A stretch of 64,000 nt of DNA from Anodontia alba (GCA_964016985.1 OZ024827.1:15394374-15458373); one strand, 5' to 3'; counted from the stretch's first letter, positions 53,804-64,000 are shown. The notes: generated by a model not told the origin, from the sequence alone. A program made the numbers and translations.

Positions 53804-54965
53804 AATTATGTCTCCCCATTGACGGGGTAGGGGGTGGGGGGAGACATTGTTTTTGCCTCAGTTGTCTGTTCGTCTGTCTGTCCGTTCATCACGCAATAGT
53901 GTCTGCTCTATAACTTGAAAACTGTTCAAGATATTTTCATGATACTTCATAGAAATACAAAGCATCATCAGACAACGTGCAGAACACAAGAACCGTAACT
54001 CTTGTGCATACAGTTCTGGCGTTATTCCCCTTTGAAATTTGACAATGGTAAATTCGTGTCCGCTCCATAACTCGAAAATTGTTCAAGATACTTTCATGAA
54101 ACTTTATAGAAATATAAAGCATCATCAGACGACGTGCAAAACACAAGAACTGTAACTCTTGTCTGTACATTTTTGGAGTTATTTCCCTTTGGAATTCAAC
54201 ACTGGTAATTTTGTGTCTCCTTTATAACTTGAAACCCGTTCAAGATATTTTCATGAAACTTCAAAGACATATAAAGAATTATTAGATGATGTACAGACCA
54301 CAAGAACTGTTACTCTTGTTTTGGAGTTATTTTCCTTTGAAATTTGACAATGGCAATTTTTTGTCCGCTCTGTAACTTGAAAACCGTTCAAGATATTTTC
54401 ATGAAACTTTGTAGAAATATAAAGCATCATCAACGAGATGCAGAACACAAGAACCATATCTCTTATCTATACATTTTTGGAGTTATTCCCCTTTGAAATT
54501 CGACAATGGTAGTTTGTGTCCGCTCTATAACTTGAAAACGGTTTAAGATCTTTTCATGAAACTTCATAGAAATATAAAACATCATCAGACAACATGCAGA
54601 ACACAAGAACTGTAACTCAAGTCTGTACATATTTGGAGTTATTCTCCCTTTGATATTCAACAATTGTAATTTTGTGTCTGCTCTATAGCTTGAAAACAGT
54701 TCAAGATATTTTCATGAAACTTCATAGAAATATAAAGCATCATCAGATGACATGCAGAACACAAGAACAGTAACTCTTGTCTATACATTTTTGGAGTTAC
54801 CCCCCTTTGAAATTTGACAATGGTAATTTCATATCAAGTCTATAGCTTGAAAACCATTCAGGATATTTTCATGAAACTTTATAGAAATATAAAGCAGTGA
54901 TGATGAACAATTAGTATGAGTAAACTTTCTATATGCGAGTGGCAGCTGGGGAGAGACATATGTTG
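53804..54965. mobile_element. Non-autonomous element with seven ~156-bp tandem units
   Basis: Starts ATGTCTCCCCATTGACGGGG, then a G-rich tract and GTCTGTCTGTCCGTTC microsatellite. GTCYGCTCTATAACTTGAAA recurs at about 53901, 54058, 54214, 54363, 54518, 54675 and 54838; units share AAGATATTTTCATGAAACTT and ATATAAAGCATCATCAGA. It closes with GGGGAGAGACATA, the inverse of its start. Architecture resembles tandem-repeat (pearl/Helitron-linked) elements of bivalves. Confidence 0.75.
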
Positions 54966-55141
54966 TTTTTTTTGTTAAAAACAGCTTTAGTTTTCGAATA
55001 GATCTCTACAGCTGCCTAAGTTCAGGTGGGGGTAGGCACTTTCAAGCATTCCAAAATGTAAGATATGAGGACTTTATTCCTTTTATGTCCACAAAGGTCT
55101 GACAGACAGACAAACAAATAGACCAACACACACACATGCAG

Positions 55142-55172
<31 letters not shown>

Positions 55173-55175
55173 TGC
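55142..55175. repeat. (TC)n microsatellite
   Basis: TCTCTCTCTCTCTCTCTGTC tract next to CACACACACATGCAG. Confidence 0.9.
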
Positions 55176-55358
55176 CCTCAAGCTCTCGCTACAATATGCA
55201 CATAGACAACAATATTCTCACAAACAGACAAAAAAGCTAGGTTTGAAGTAAATACAACCAGGGGCTTCAAAAATCCATCTAGGAGAAAACAATCTTAAAA
55301 AAAACATCAAGAAAGATGACAATAACAACAATGCCATGGCCAATGATCAAACTTGGCT

Positions 55359-55565
55359 TTGAACTCTTGCCATACTGAATAAATTCAGATGCCATGCCTA
55401 CTTCTTATTGTCAGCCAATCAGATTACTTGATCCAGGTTGTTGATACAGATTCACATGGTTAATGACTAAGAGTGCCGATCCAAATCAGTTGGCTTTTCC
55501 AACAGACTGGATCTATGTTGTTTGTAAAGGTAGGGCAAATTCAGTTTTAGCAGGACCAGGGTTAA
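55359..55565. mobile_element. Family A MITE (A11), most diverged copy
   Basis: TTGAACTCTTGCCATACTGA to TAGCAGGACCAGGGTTAA; hairpin arms partly lost (GTGCCGATCCAAATCAG / CAGACTGGATCTATG). Confidence 0.75.
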
Positions 55566-55593
55566 AAAAGTCTGTTATATATGATATATTCAA

Positions 55594-55801
55594 TTAACCC
55601 TTGTCATGCTGAATAAATTAAGATGCCACTCCCACTTCTAATTTCCAGCCAATCAGATTACTTGATCCGAGTTTTTGATAGAAATTCACATATTTAATGA
55701 CAAACAGTGCAGATCCAGATCAGTTGGCTTCTTCAGAAGCCAACTGATCTGGATCTACACTGTTTGCTAAGACAGGGCATGTTCAGCAAGAGAAGGGTTA
55801 A
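55594..55801. mobile_element. Family A MITE (A12)
   Basis: TTAA at 55594-55597 and 55798-55801. The left end is of the CCCTTGTCATGC type and the right end of the AGCAAGAGAAGGG type, a mosaic like A8. Confidence 0.9.
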
Positions 55802-56029
55802 TAGTATTATGAATAATTTCTCTTGCACCAGACTTAATGTTACTTATTTTCTTCTTCAGACAGTCTGTCAGACATCAAATTATTCTTTTTTAATAAAATT
55901 CCTCTGTAGTTATTTCTTTATACTCATATATACAATTTCTTGAAATGTATATCAGGATATATTGTATTTTCACTGTATTAAATCAAATATTTTTTCTTCA
56001 CAGTTTTATATTTCTCAGTATTAGAAGTT

Positions 56030-56243
56030 TTAACCCTAGTCCTGCTGAACCCAGACATGCCCCGCCTTCGCAAACAGTGTAGATCCAGATCAGTTGGCTT
56101 CTGAAGAAGCCAACTGATCTGGATCTGCACTGTTTATCATTCAGTTTACAAATTTATATCAACAACCTGGATCTACTAATCTGATTGGCTGAAAATTGGA
56201 AGTAGGCGTGGCATCTTAATTTATTCAACATGACAAGGGTTAA
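56030..56243. mobile_element. Family A MITE (A13)
   Basis: TTAACCCTAGTCCTGCTGAA to CAACATGACAAGGGTTAA; inverted relative to A12 (hairpin lies left of centre). Confidence 0.9.
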
Positions 56244-56372
56244 GGGTATGCCAACTCTTAGTCTCCAGAAATTTTCAGGAAGAGTGCCAAAGTCTGTATT
56301 TTGTTAGAATATGTATCAAATAAAGTGTTGAACCATGATCCTGCTACAGATGTAAATCAAAAGACAACATCT

Positions 56373-56615
56373 GGGCCCAGTTGTTCAAAGCATCGTTAGC
56401 TTAACGAGCTCATTAAGGGTCATTTCGTTAACCGTTTTAGTGGATTCAATATACAATATTCTGATTTTTTTGCTGAAAAAATGTGAGTAGCTTTTGCACT
56501 GCAAAAGCTACTCACATTTTTTCAGCAAAAAATTTCAGCATACTTGCGTATCACTCGATGTAAATTTTAACGAATCGTTAACTAACGATATCGTTAGCTT
56601 TGAACAACTGGGCCC
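56373..56615. mobile_element. Family D palindromic MITE (D4)
   Basis: GGGCCCAGTTGTTCAAAGC and exact inverse; centre GTAGCTTTTGCACTGCAAAA. Confidence 0.9.
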
Positions 56616-56640
56616 TGTTTAGCAGACATTATTTGTGTGT

Positions 56641-56704
56641 GTGGGGGTGGGAGGGAGGGTGGGTGCATGGGTGTGTTTGTGGGGATGGGGGGAGGGGGGA
56701 GAGG
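56641..56704 (+). repeat. G-rich tract with G-quadruplex consensus
   Basis: GGGGGTGGGAGGGAGGGTGG(G) gives four G-runs with one-base loops, followed by more G-runs to 56704. Confidence 0.75.
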
Positions 56705-57117
56705 AGGTTTAAGTAGGGCTTGACTTTTTATTCTGGAGACAATTTAAATGCAGTGTCAAGCTCTTTTAACATGGAGAAAAAACATTTACATTCTACCCAT
56801 TCCCCTTAGCTTCAGGATGCATACAACATTTAGCAGATGACATGGGTACACTTTGTAGATTTTCCATCTTTCTTTATAGGGAGACAACTTTTGCAACTTC
56901 CTGTTTGCTCTCCTGCACAACAAGTCTTTGGATAAGGGGTTTACTCTTAAAGAGGAAAGAATTTACTCCCAAAGAAAATGTTCTTTTGTTGCATCCCTTT
57001 ACAGAAAGGGACAGGAAACAATTTGACAGAGTTGCCGCCCCTGAATATGTATGCATTCCCTTTAAGATATTATGGTAATTGCAGATGAAGAGATAAAACG
57101 TCTAATTGCATACAGTA

Positions 57118-57325
57118 TTAATGCTTAGCATCCTGGGTAAAAATTTCAGCAGACAATATTTCAAAATATTTTTCTTATTTTCCCCAGAAAATAGATTTTG
57201 GCATTTCATGCAAATTGTCTCCTTAGGTGGCAATTTGCATGAAATGTCAAAGTCTTTTCTGGGAAATATAAGAAAAAATATCAGTTTTTCGTCTGCTGAA
57301 TCTGCCAGTGAGTGGTAAAGGTTAA
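57118..57325. mobile_element. Family C MITE (C14)
   Basis: TTAATGCTTAGCATCCTGGG to GTGAGTGGTAAAGGTTAA; arms meet at TGTCTCCTTAGGTGGCA. Confidence 0.85.
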
Positions 57326-57499
57326 ACAAATTTATTTATGAACAACTTAAATAAGTGTGTAATTAGGAAATATATCATTATTAGAGTCTAGATCTCTTGT
57401 GGAGATATCTTTTAATTATACTGCAAGCTCAGCAAAAAATTATAATATCATATTTACCCTAAATATTGCTTACCATACTTGTCCTAAAACTTGAGTAGA

Positions 57500-57655
57500 G
57501 CCATTTAACATTTTATGCAAATTGTTTCCAGTGGAGACATTTCATGCAAATTATGACAATTTGCATGAAACATCCCATGCTGTTTTCTGGGAAAACTAAG
57601 AAAAATGTCATCAGTTTGTCATATGCTGAATTGGCCCAGAGAGTGGTAAAGGTAA
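57500..57655. mobile_element. Family C MITE (C15), left end missing
   Basis: CATTTTATGCAAATTGTTTC arm, duplicated CATTTCATGCAAATTATGAC arm, and GGCCCAGAGAGTGGTAAAGG right end. Confidence 0.65.
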
Positions 57656-57704
57656 AAGCTAAGCATGATAGACAAAAAATTTTGGCAAACAACATTTTGA
57701 AACA

Positions 57705-58110
57705 TTTTTATGCCCCCGCCATTTTCAGTGGGTGGCATATAGTATCATGCTGTTCGTATGTACATCAGTACATACCGTTAAATCTGTATGTATGAAAAAT
57801 GGTTCTGTTCTATATATTTTGTAAAGAGTAGCATATTGGATTCATATTTCATACACAAGGTACATAAAATATAGATCAAGTTTGATTTAGGGTAAAATCT
57901 ACCAATTATTATGGGAGTTATGGCCCTTTTTCAACTTCATCGTCCCATCCGTATATACGAAAAATGGTTTTGGTTTGATATCTTTGTAAAAGATTAGTGT
58001 ATTGCATTTATATTTTACACACAGGTGTATAATCATAAAATATAGGTCAAGTTTGATTTAGGATAAATCCTCCAATTATTATGGGAGTTATGGTTCTTTC
58101 TCAACTTCAT
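57705..58110. mobile_element. Non-autonomous element with two ~190-bp units
   Basis: Starts TTTATGCCCCCGCCATTTTC with hairpin partner GGGTGGCATATAG. Two units share GAAAAATGGTTYTGKT, TATAGRTCAAGTTTGATTTAGG and CCAATTATTATGGGAGTTAT. Same architecture as the elements at 36.9 and 60.4 kb. Confidence 0.65.
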
Positions 58111-58350
58111 TTTTTTTTTGCAAATGCTTCATTCCAGGTGAGGATGGCCCCTGGGTGGGAGCATCTGTATCTAACTGACACATTTCTAGTTCATATTTGT
58201 ACCAGCAAGTGGGGTCAGACATTCTATTTTCAATTGTCTCCTTTACAATTTGCATGTAAAGCCCAACCCTATTTGCGGGGAAAAAAATAGAAAAAAAAGT
58301 GACCAATTTGTTGACTGCTGATTTTGCTTCAAGTTATCTAAGAATTTAAT

Positions 58351-58555
58351 TTAACCCTTGTCATGCTGAATAAATTAAGATGCCACACCCACTTCAAATT
58401 TCCAGCCAATCAGATTACTTGATCCAGGTTTTTGATAGAAATTCACATATTTAATGACAAACAGTGTAGATCCAGATCAGTTGGCTTCTGAACTGATCTG
58501 GATCTACACTGTTTGATAAGACAATGCATGTCGTGCTCAGCAAGAGAAGGGTTAA
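58351..58555. mobile_element. Family A MITE (A14)
   Basis: TTAA at 58351-58354 and 58552-58555; right end CTCAGCAAGAGAAGGG; hairpin loop shortened to GGCTTCTGAAC. Confidence 0.9.
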
Positions 58556-58619
58556 AGATCTTAAAAGGAGTTAAAGTGATGAAACGTTACATGCACATAG
58601 CTTCAGAATAGGTGTTTTT

Positions 58620-58770
58620 ATACCAAAAATTGATGATATTCTACTTATTTCTCCACAAAAACATATGTTGTGGGTACTCATTAGAAGTGCCTTGCCAAGG
58701 CACATGTAATGAGTACCTATAACATGTGCTTTTTATTGTTTTGTTTTTTTGAGAAATAAGAAAGATACTA
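58620..58770. repeat. Family H hairpin repeat (H3)
   Basis: TTATTTCTCCACAAAAACATATGTTGTGGG... with arms GGGTACTCATTAGAAGTGCC and its partner TAATGAGTACCTATAACATG; flanked by GATGATATTCTA and GAAATAAGAAAGATAC. Confidence 0.7.
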
Positions 58771-58815
58771 GGAGCTATGATGTGCTTGCACTTACAGACA
58801 AAAGATTCTCTTGAA

Positions 58816-59028
58816 AACTAACCCTTTATCCTAATCACAATTGCAACAGACAACATTTTGATTTTTTTGTACATGTATTTTTTCAGAAAAAACAAGGCTT
58901 GTCATTTCATGTGAATCATCTGTTTGGCAGATGATTCACATAAAATGCCAAGACTTATTTTTCTGAAAAATAATTTTTAAAAAGTTTAGAATGTCATCTG
59001 CTATAACTAAGCTTGGCACTTTAAGGGT
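58816..59028. mobile_element. Family B MITE (B9)
   Basis: CTAACCCTTTATCCTAATCA to GGCACTTTAAGGG; arms meet at ATCATCTGTTTGGCAGATGAT. Confidence 0.75.
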
Positions 59029-59157
59029 GACTCTTAGTGCCAATCAGACTAGAACCAAGGAAGCATGCTACAAAGTCTGATAGTTTCTTTATTGTTGGGA
59101 ATTACATTGAATTGTCTGGATAAGCATCACTTGAGGTAGACTGAACAAAATAACCTC

Positions 59158-59214
59158 AGCAACAGACTCACTTGGGCTGCAACGACAGCAACAGACTCAC
59201 TTGGGCTGCAACAA
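59158..59214. repeat. 29-bp direct duplication
   Basis: CAGCAACAGACTCACTTGGG(CTGCAACGA) occurs twice head to tail. Confidence 0.9.
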
Positions 59215-60408
59215 GTACTTGCCTACTCCATGCTGGGTTGAACCTGTCTGTTACTTGAGTCAAAATTTCAGACTCAAAGCCATGAAATAAAGATGGCAAT
59301 TTTCTATGGAAAAGTTAAACATTGTGTTTGTTCTGACAGTAATGTTTCAGTATACACAGCAGGTTTGAATCATTTTTAAGAAAGTATATTATAGGAATGA
59401 ATTTCATTTATATGGATTTTATTGATATGTAATTGCCAGTGAATCTCGCAGAAACTGAATAAAGCCCAAAAAGGCAGCATGACATTTTGATAAAATCCAC
59501 AAAAATGAAATTCATTCCTTATAATTTCAACTTGTTCATGTTTACATCCAAAACTTGAGTTAAGTTGCTGATTTTAGAAATCTACACAGGAAAATAGTTT
59601 CTGGATTACAGTTATCAATGTAGAAATATAAACGCCGTTTTGATTTTGCTGTCAACGAATCAAATTGTACTAAAATTATTAAGCCTGATCAGTTGGAATT
59701 ATTTATGATTACAAGCTCTTCATATAGTGTCTTGGTATAATACTAGCCATCTGCAGTCTGGTTCTGAATGAACCTGTTTTGTTATTATCAGCCAATCAAA
59801 AAAGCTCATTATCTCTATAGATGAGCTGCAGTGTCAGAAAATGTACCTTTGGACATGTGCACCCAGTGAAGATTCAGATCAGCATCAACTGTAGACATTA
59901 TGCATGAAATGTCCTGTTTTCCAGGAAAAATTAGAAAAATATTTCAAAGTGTTGTCCCGAGCATGTTAAGCATTAAACCTTCAAAATATTAAACTTCAGC
60001 TAACCAAATACAACAGAAAAGCAAAAAAAAAAAAAAAAAAACTTCTTTCTTTGCTTCAGTATATTTCTAATACAATGCGCAAAATGGTAAATGGTAAAAA
60101 GGCCTATGCAAACAGCAAAGGTCCAGATAAGTGTGCGCATTTGTGCATTCTGATCTAAGTCTTCTCTTTTCATCAACATATACTACATTATCTATTGATT
60201 CTGTAAGCAGACAATAAAGGTCTAGATCAGCCTGTACAAAATTGCAGGCTGATCAGGGCCTGTATTGTCTGCAAATTCCGTAAGGGCCCATTTTGTGTAT
60301 TGCCATCTTTTAGACTCTAGACTGTTTAATTTATGGCATTATGGTTCTGCATGCTAGTTTGGTCTGGTGCTCAGGTGACAAGTTTGTCTCATTGTAGGTG
60401 GAAAGTTT
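59215..60408. other. Non-coding stretch
   Basis: No gene. A partial family C arm (ATTATGCATGAAATGTCCTG, 59895-59990), a 20-A run (60027-60045) and palindromes with AAGGTCYAGATCAGCCTG (60205-60275) are the only structures seen. Confidence 0.5.
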
Positions 60409-60845
60409 TATGCCCCTGCCATGAAATGGAGGAGGGCATATAGTTTTATGCTCCATCATATGTCTGTGTGTCCATTCCTCCATCTATCACTCTTTATAGT
60501 ACTGTTCGTGTCTCTGCACCTACTCCTACAGTTTTAAAGGTAATGGTTTGAAACTTGCACCTTACGTGTCTGTGTGTCCCTCCATCTGTCTGTCACACTT
60601 TATAGTACTGTTCGTGTCTCCGCAACTCCTACAGTTTTCAAGGTAATGGTTTGAAACTTGCATGCATAGTAAGGATATAGACTGAGCATGTGCATAAAGG
60701 TCACAGAACTCTGATTGAACTATTACTGTAGAATCACATACCCACGATTTACTTAGAAAATTTGTCTTATACACATGGCATAGTAGGGTTTGTGTCTACG
60801 CAACTTCTGTCGTATTCAAGATGATAATTTGAAAAATAAGAATAT
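60409..60845. mobile_element. Non-autonomous element with two to three short tandem units
   Basis: Starts TTTTATGCCCCTGCCATGAA with partner GGAGGGCATATAG. CACTTTATAGTACTGTTCGT and CTACAGTTTTCAAGGTAATG recur at about 60489 and 60596 and more weakly at 60780. Confidence 0.6.
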
Positions 60846-61008
60846 GGGCTGGGCATATGCTTAATTGTCACACATGCATGTCTGATTTCACATACTGATT
60901 GAACCTTTGAATCTTTTATACTTTGTGATGTTGGAGCTTATTCAATTCATTGTAATCATTTTGTTTTAGGTTGTTCCAATTTTGCACCCGTATGTGACAA
61001 TTGGTTTG

Positions 61009-61070
61009 TTTGTTTGTGTTGAGGTTTTATGGCCCAGTCAACCCAGTGGGGTCATGCTTCACTTGTTCTG
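61009..61070 (-). repeat. SINE-like repeat J (J3), partial
   Basis: GGTTTTATGGCCCAGTCAAC is the inverse of the 3' end of J1; the (GTTT)n head here corresponds to the tail of J. Confidence 0.7.
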
Positions 61071-61191
61071 GATACTGTTTCTTGCTTGGTCAAATTCCAA
61101 GGTGTACAACTGACTCTCTTTGGGGAATTGTATCAGCATCTAATTTAATATGTATTGTATGACTTGTGGATCTTGATATCTTTACAAATCT

Positions 61192-61430
61192 GGGCCCAGT
61201 TGTTCAAAGCGTCGTTAGCTTAACGAGCTCGTTAAGGGTCATTTGGTTAACTGTTTTAGTGGATTCAATATACAATATTCTGATAATTTTTGCTGAAAAA
61301 ATGTGAGTAGCTTTTGCAAAAGCTACTCACATTTTTTCATCAAAAAATTTCAGCATATTTGCGTATCATTCAATGTAAATTTTAACGAATCCTTAACTAA
61401 TGACATCGTTAGCTTTGAACAACTGGGCCC
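61192..61430. mobile_element. Family D palindromic MITE (D5)
   Basis: GGGCCCAGTTGTTCAAAGC and exact inverse. Abuts the LINE remnant with no spacer. Confidence 0.9.
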
Positions 61431-61433
61431 TGA

Positions 61434-62456
61434 TATTCCATTACGCAGGATTTGTCTGCATGAATTGCATCTATAACGGTATGTGTCAGGAGGCTCTTGA
61501 TTTGGAAAGAAGCAATTGAGGAGAAAGGGCTGAGGGTAAATGCAGGAAAGACGAAGATCATGATCTGTGGTATGCGCCTGGACCTCTTGCAGTGTTCAGG
61601 CGAATCTCCATGCACCGTCTGTCGCACGAGTGGGCAGCAACAGCATCTTCTGCAATGGCTGCAAGCGCTGGATGTACAAAAAATGCAGTGGGCTCAAGCG
61701 CTTGACAAAGGACCCTGATTAGAGATGTACACAGTGCCAGGGAATTTCACGCTCCTTGGACGGTGGACCATAGAGGGAAGTCTAAGTAGGACCTGACAAG
61801 CTGGAAGTGGTAGCTTTCTTTTGCTATCAAGGAGACATGCTCTCAGCAGCCGGCGGCTGTGAACTTTTAACCACAACACATGTGAAAACTGCCTGGAAGA
61901 AGTTCAAGGAGCTGCTACCAGTTCTGTCTTCCCGCCACCTCTCTTTCAAGACACGTGGCCATGTGTATAGCTCTTGTGTGTGGAGTACAATGCTCCATGC
62001 CAGTAAGACTTGGCCATTAACAAAGCCAAACCTCCAACATCTGCAGCGGAATGACAGGGCAATGATCAGACAGGTCTGCAATGTCAAACCGCAAGGCATT
62101 GTCACCATCATGTCCAATGAACTACTTGCACAGCTTGGCATTGAGGATCTGGCCCTCATCATGAAGGAGAGAAGGCTCCGCTGGTATGGACACATGGAAT
62201 GCTCCAAGGGTGCAGTCAAGGCAGCCTGTAACATATAGATTGATGGAAAGTGGGCCGGGGAGGCCCAAGACGACATGGAAGCAGCTGACACAGAGGGAAG
62301 CTTTTGACTATCGACCCTCATGATAGATACACCTGGAGATCTGGTGTGAGATCTGTCATGCGTGCAGCAAGCCAGCTTCCTTGAAGGGGGCCCACTGATG
62401 TGGATGTTGCCCCTGTACCTGCATGTTAATCAAAAATCCAATGATGATGATATACA
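61434..62456 (+). pseudogene. Non-LTR retrotransposon (LINE), 3' part of RT
   Basis: GLRVNAGKTKIMICG (about 61530) is the segment that follows the LINE palm motif. A zinc-type Cys pattern follows, split by a frameshift (SPCTVCRT, then FCNGCKRW and KKCSG in the next frame). At 61807-62238 VAFFCYQGDMLSAAGGC, HASKTWPLTKPNLQHLQRND and ERRLRWYGHMECS form the typical RT C-terminal region. The 3' end is AATCCAATGATGATGATATA, an (ATG)n tail. Several frameshifts; 5' truncated at D5. Clade not assigned with confidence. Confidence 0.85.
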
Positions 62457-62597
62457 CTAATCCAGAGCAATTGTAAAATGTTTGATGAGTTTGATAATAA
62501 TCATCTACATATGTAAGATAGTTATATATTATATTGCCTATACAGTATCCTAAATGACTTGATTCAATTTCATTTAGGAGTTCATCTATGTACACCA

Positions 62598-62831
62598 GGG
62601 CCCAGTTGTTCAAAGCATCGTTAGCTTAATGAGCTTGTTAAGGGTCATTTCGTTAACTGTTTTAGCAGATTCAATATACAATATTCTGATATTTTTTGCT
62701 GAAAAAATGTGAGTAGCTTTTGCACTGCAAAAACTACTCACATATTTTCAGCAAAAAGTTTGGGTATCACTCGGTGTATATTTTAACGAATCGTTAACTA
62801 ACGATGTCGTTAGCTTTGAACAACTGGACCC
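62598..62831. mobile_element. Family D palindromic MITE (D6)
   Basis: GGGCCCAGTTGTTCAAAGC left, GCTTTGAACAACTGGACCC right, with a small deletion in the right arm (AAAAAGTTTGGGTATC). Confidence 0.85.
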
Positions 62832-62924
62832 AGGTAGAAGAATAAGGAGAGTACTCCCGCTTGCCTTACGCCGACAAATTTGGAATATCTTCATTATTTT
62901 CAAGCAAACAATCCTGGTATTTTC

Positions 62925-63005
62925 TTATATCTCCACAAAAACATATGTTGTGGCAGTACCTTGGTGAGTACCCACAACATACAGAGAAACAAGAAAAATA
63001 TTTTG
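62925..63005. repeat. Family H hairpin repeat (H4), short
   Basis: ACATATGTTGTGGCAGTACC and GAGTACCCACAACATA arms with most of the loop deleted. Confidence 0.6.
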
Positions 63006-63159
63006 TGGATAGCTACTTATCTGAAGCTATGATAAAAGCTAAAAAATGAAGACCAGATTGTGGAAACTCCTTCCAGCATTGTTTTGAAAGAGCATTGTAC
63101 TCTTTAAATTGCTCTTATCATTCTAGATGTACCGTATTTTCCTTTAGTATTCAGACACC

Positions 63160-63546
63160 TTAACGCTTAGTATACTGCGTAAAAATTTCAAAATTTCAGC
63201 AGACGACATTTTGAAATATTTTTCTTATTTTTCCCAGAAAACAGACTTTGATGTTTCATGCAAATTGTCTCCTTAGTTTCTTATTTTTCCAAGAAAACAG
63301 ACTTTGATGTTTCATGCAAATTGTCTCCTAAGGAGACAATTTGCATGAAACATCAAAGTCTGTTTTCTGGGAAAAATAAGAAAAAATATCTACTTATTTT
63401 TCCAAGAAAACAGACTTTGATGTTTCATGCAAATTGTCTCCTCAGGAGAGAATTTGCATGAAACATCAAAGTCTGTTTTCTGGGAAAAATAAGAAAAATA
63501 TCTATTTGTCGTCTGCTGAATCTGGCCAGAGAGTGGTAAAGGTTAA
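63160..63546. mobile_element. Family C MITE (C17) with expanded core
   Basis: TTAA at 63160-63163 and 63543-63546. The ACAGACTTTGATGTTTCATG arm occurs three times in direct orientation and its inverse twice, each with the TTATTTTTCC flank, so the core hairpin has been duplicated inside one element. Confidence 0.9.
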
Positions 63547-64000
63547 CTCCTTACCATACTTGTCCTAAAATATGAACATCCAATAACTACATATTGATGT
63601 GTCTAAAATCTGATGGATGAGTGCCAAACAGTGCAGACCCTGACCAGAATCCATCTGTCTGAAAACTTAAGGTAAGTCCAGTATTTGAGTAATTCCAGGT
63701 AAGAGGCCATCCTGATAAATAATTTTCACAAAAACATTATTTTCATTTCGACCTTCGGCTCTCTCACATGTATGACATTAGCAATTAACCTGGCTAGGAA
63801 CTACCTGGATGCTCTTTTAAAGATTTTAAACCTGGAGTATATATGGTAATACCATGTGACTGAGCCATATATAACCAGGTATTCATTGTTCAGCACTTCA
63901 TATTTAACTTAGCAAGGGACAGGTAAGGATGCTCTTTACAAAGTAAAATTTGGAAATTGTGAAATTTTTTGTTGATAATAAAATGTTTTATTTTGCTTAG
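63547..64000. other. Non-coding stretch to window end
   Basis: TACCATACTTGTCCTAAAAT and CAAACAGTGCAGACCCTGAC fragments of a decayed foldback lie at 63551-63650; nothing further is recognised. Confidence 0.5.

Noticed and set aside
61827..62321. Minus-strand frame of 164 codons
   Set aside because: Antisense of the LINE RT fragment, whose sense frame has recognisable RT C-terminal motifs.
8349..63546. Regularly spaced short repeats suggestive of CRISPR arrays
   Set aside because: Repeats are long inverted, dispersed and TTAA-flanked; no short direct repeats with uniform unique spacers are present.

Overview
This 64 kb window looks like a stretch of AT-rich animal nuclear genome, most likely from a bivalve mollusc. 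No host gene can be supported. The mollusc assignment is inferred from the repeat types: many short TTAA-flanked foldback elements, tandem arrays with units of about 145-160 bp next to TGTC/TCTG-rich microsatellites (like the Helitron-linked and BIV160-type arrays known from bivalves), tRNA-derived SINEs with mollusc-like tails, and DIRS, Gypsy, mariner and Penelope-like elements. No bacterial operons, RNA genes or CRISPR arrays are seen. The window may be intergenic DNA or a very large intron.

Layout. 1-5069 (minus strand): 5' two thirds of a Ty3/Gypsy element with LTR, tRNA-Pro-type primer site, gag with zinc knuckle, protease, integrase and the start of reverse transcriptase. Integrase lies BEFORE reverse transcriptase, the rare gmr1-type order. 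5070-9700: MITEs and degenerate repeats. About 9.7-16.25 kb: an old DIRS-type element (plus strand) hit by two copies of a Penelope-like retroelement and a TA-flanked MITE. 16.8-18.35 kb: a tandem array, settling to a period near 146 bp. 18.5-26.2 kb: MITEs, a decayed mariner and a SINE-like repeat. 26226-32405 (minus): an almost complete DIRS retrotransposon with 154-bp inverted terminal repeats, an internal complementary region, Gag, RT/RNase H and tyrosine recombinase. 32.4-51 kb: dense MITEs, a foldback element with minisatellite arms, a long-TIR element, tandem arrays and a SINE. 51022-52358: a young mariner with perfect 29-bp inverted repeats and one frameshift. 52.4-64 kb: more MITEs, a 156-bp array, a SINE, and the decayed 3' part of a LINE.

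For reference the MITE families are named here: A (TTAA, ends CCCTTGTCMTGCTGA), B (TTAA, ends CCCTTAAAGTGCCAAGC), C (TTAA, ends CCTTTACCACTCTCTGGGC and CGCTTAGCATGCTGGG), D (GGGCCCAGTTGTTCAAAGC), E (CATYACGAAAACACGCCTAT), F (GTGTTCGAAATTTTAGGACA), H (ACATATGTTGTGGGTACTCA), I (TTAACCCRTT...AATGGGTTAA). Families with different ends share the same central hairpins, the main structural theme of the window. Nested insertions give a relative chronology: mariner into E, A into D, C into SINE J, C into a tandem array, Gypsy into A, a foldback element into A, and Penelope-like elements and a MITE into the old DIRS.
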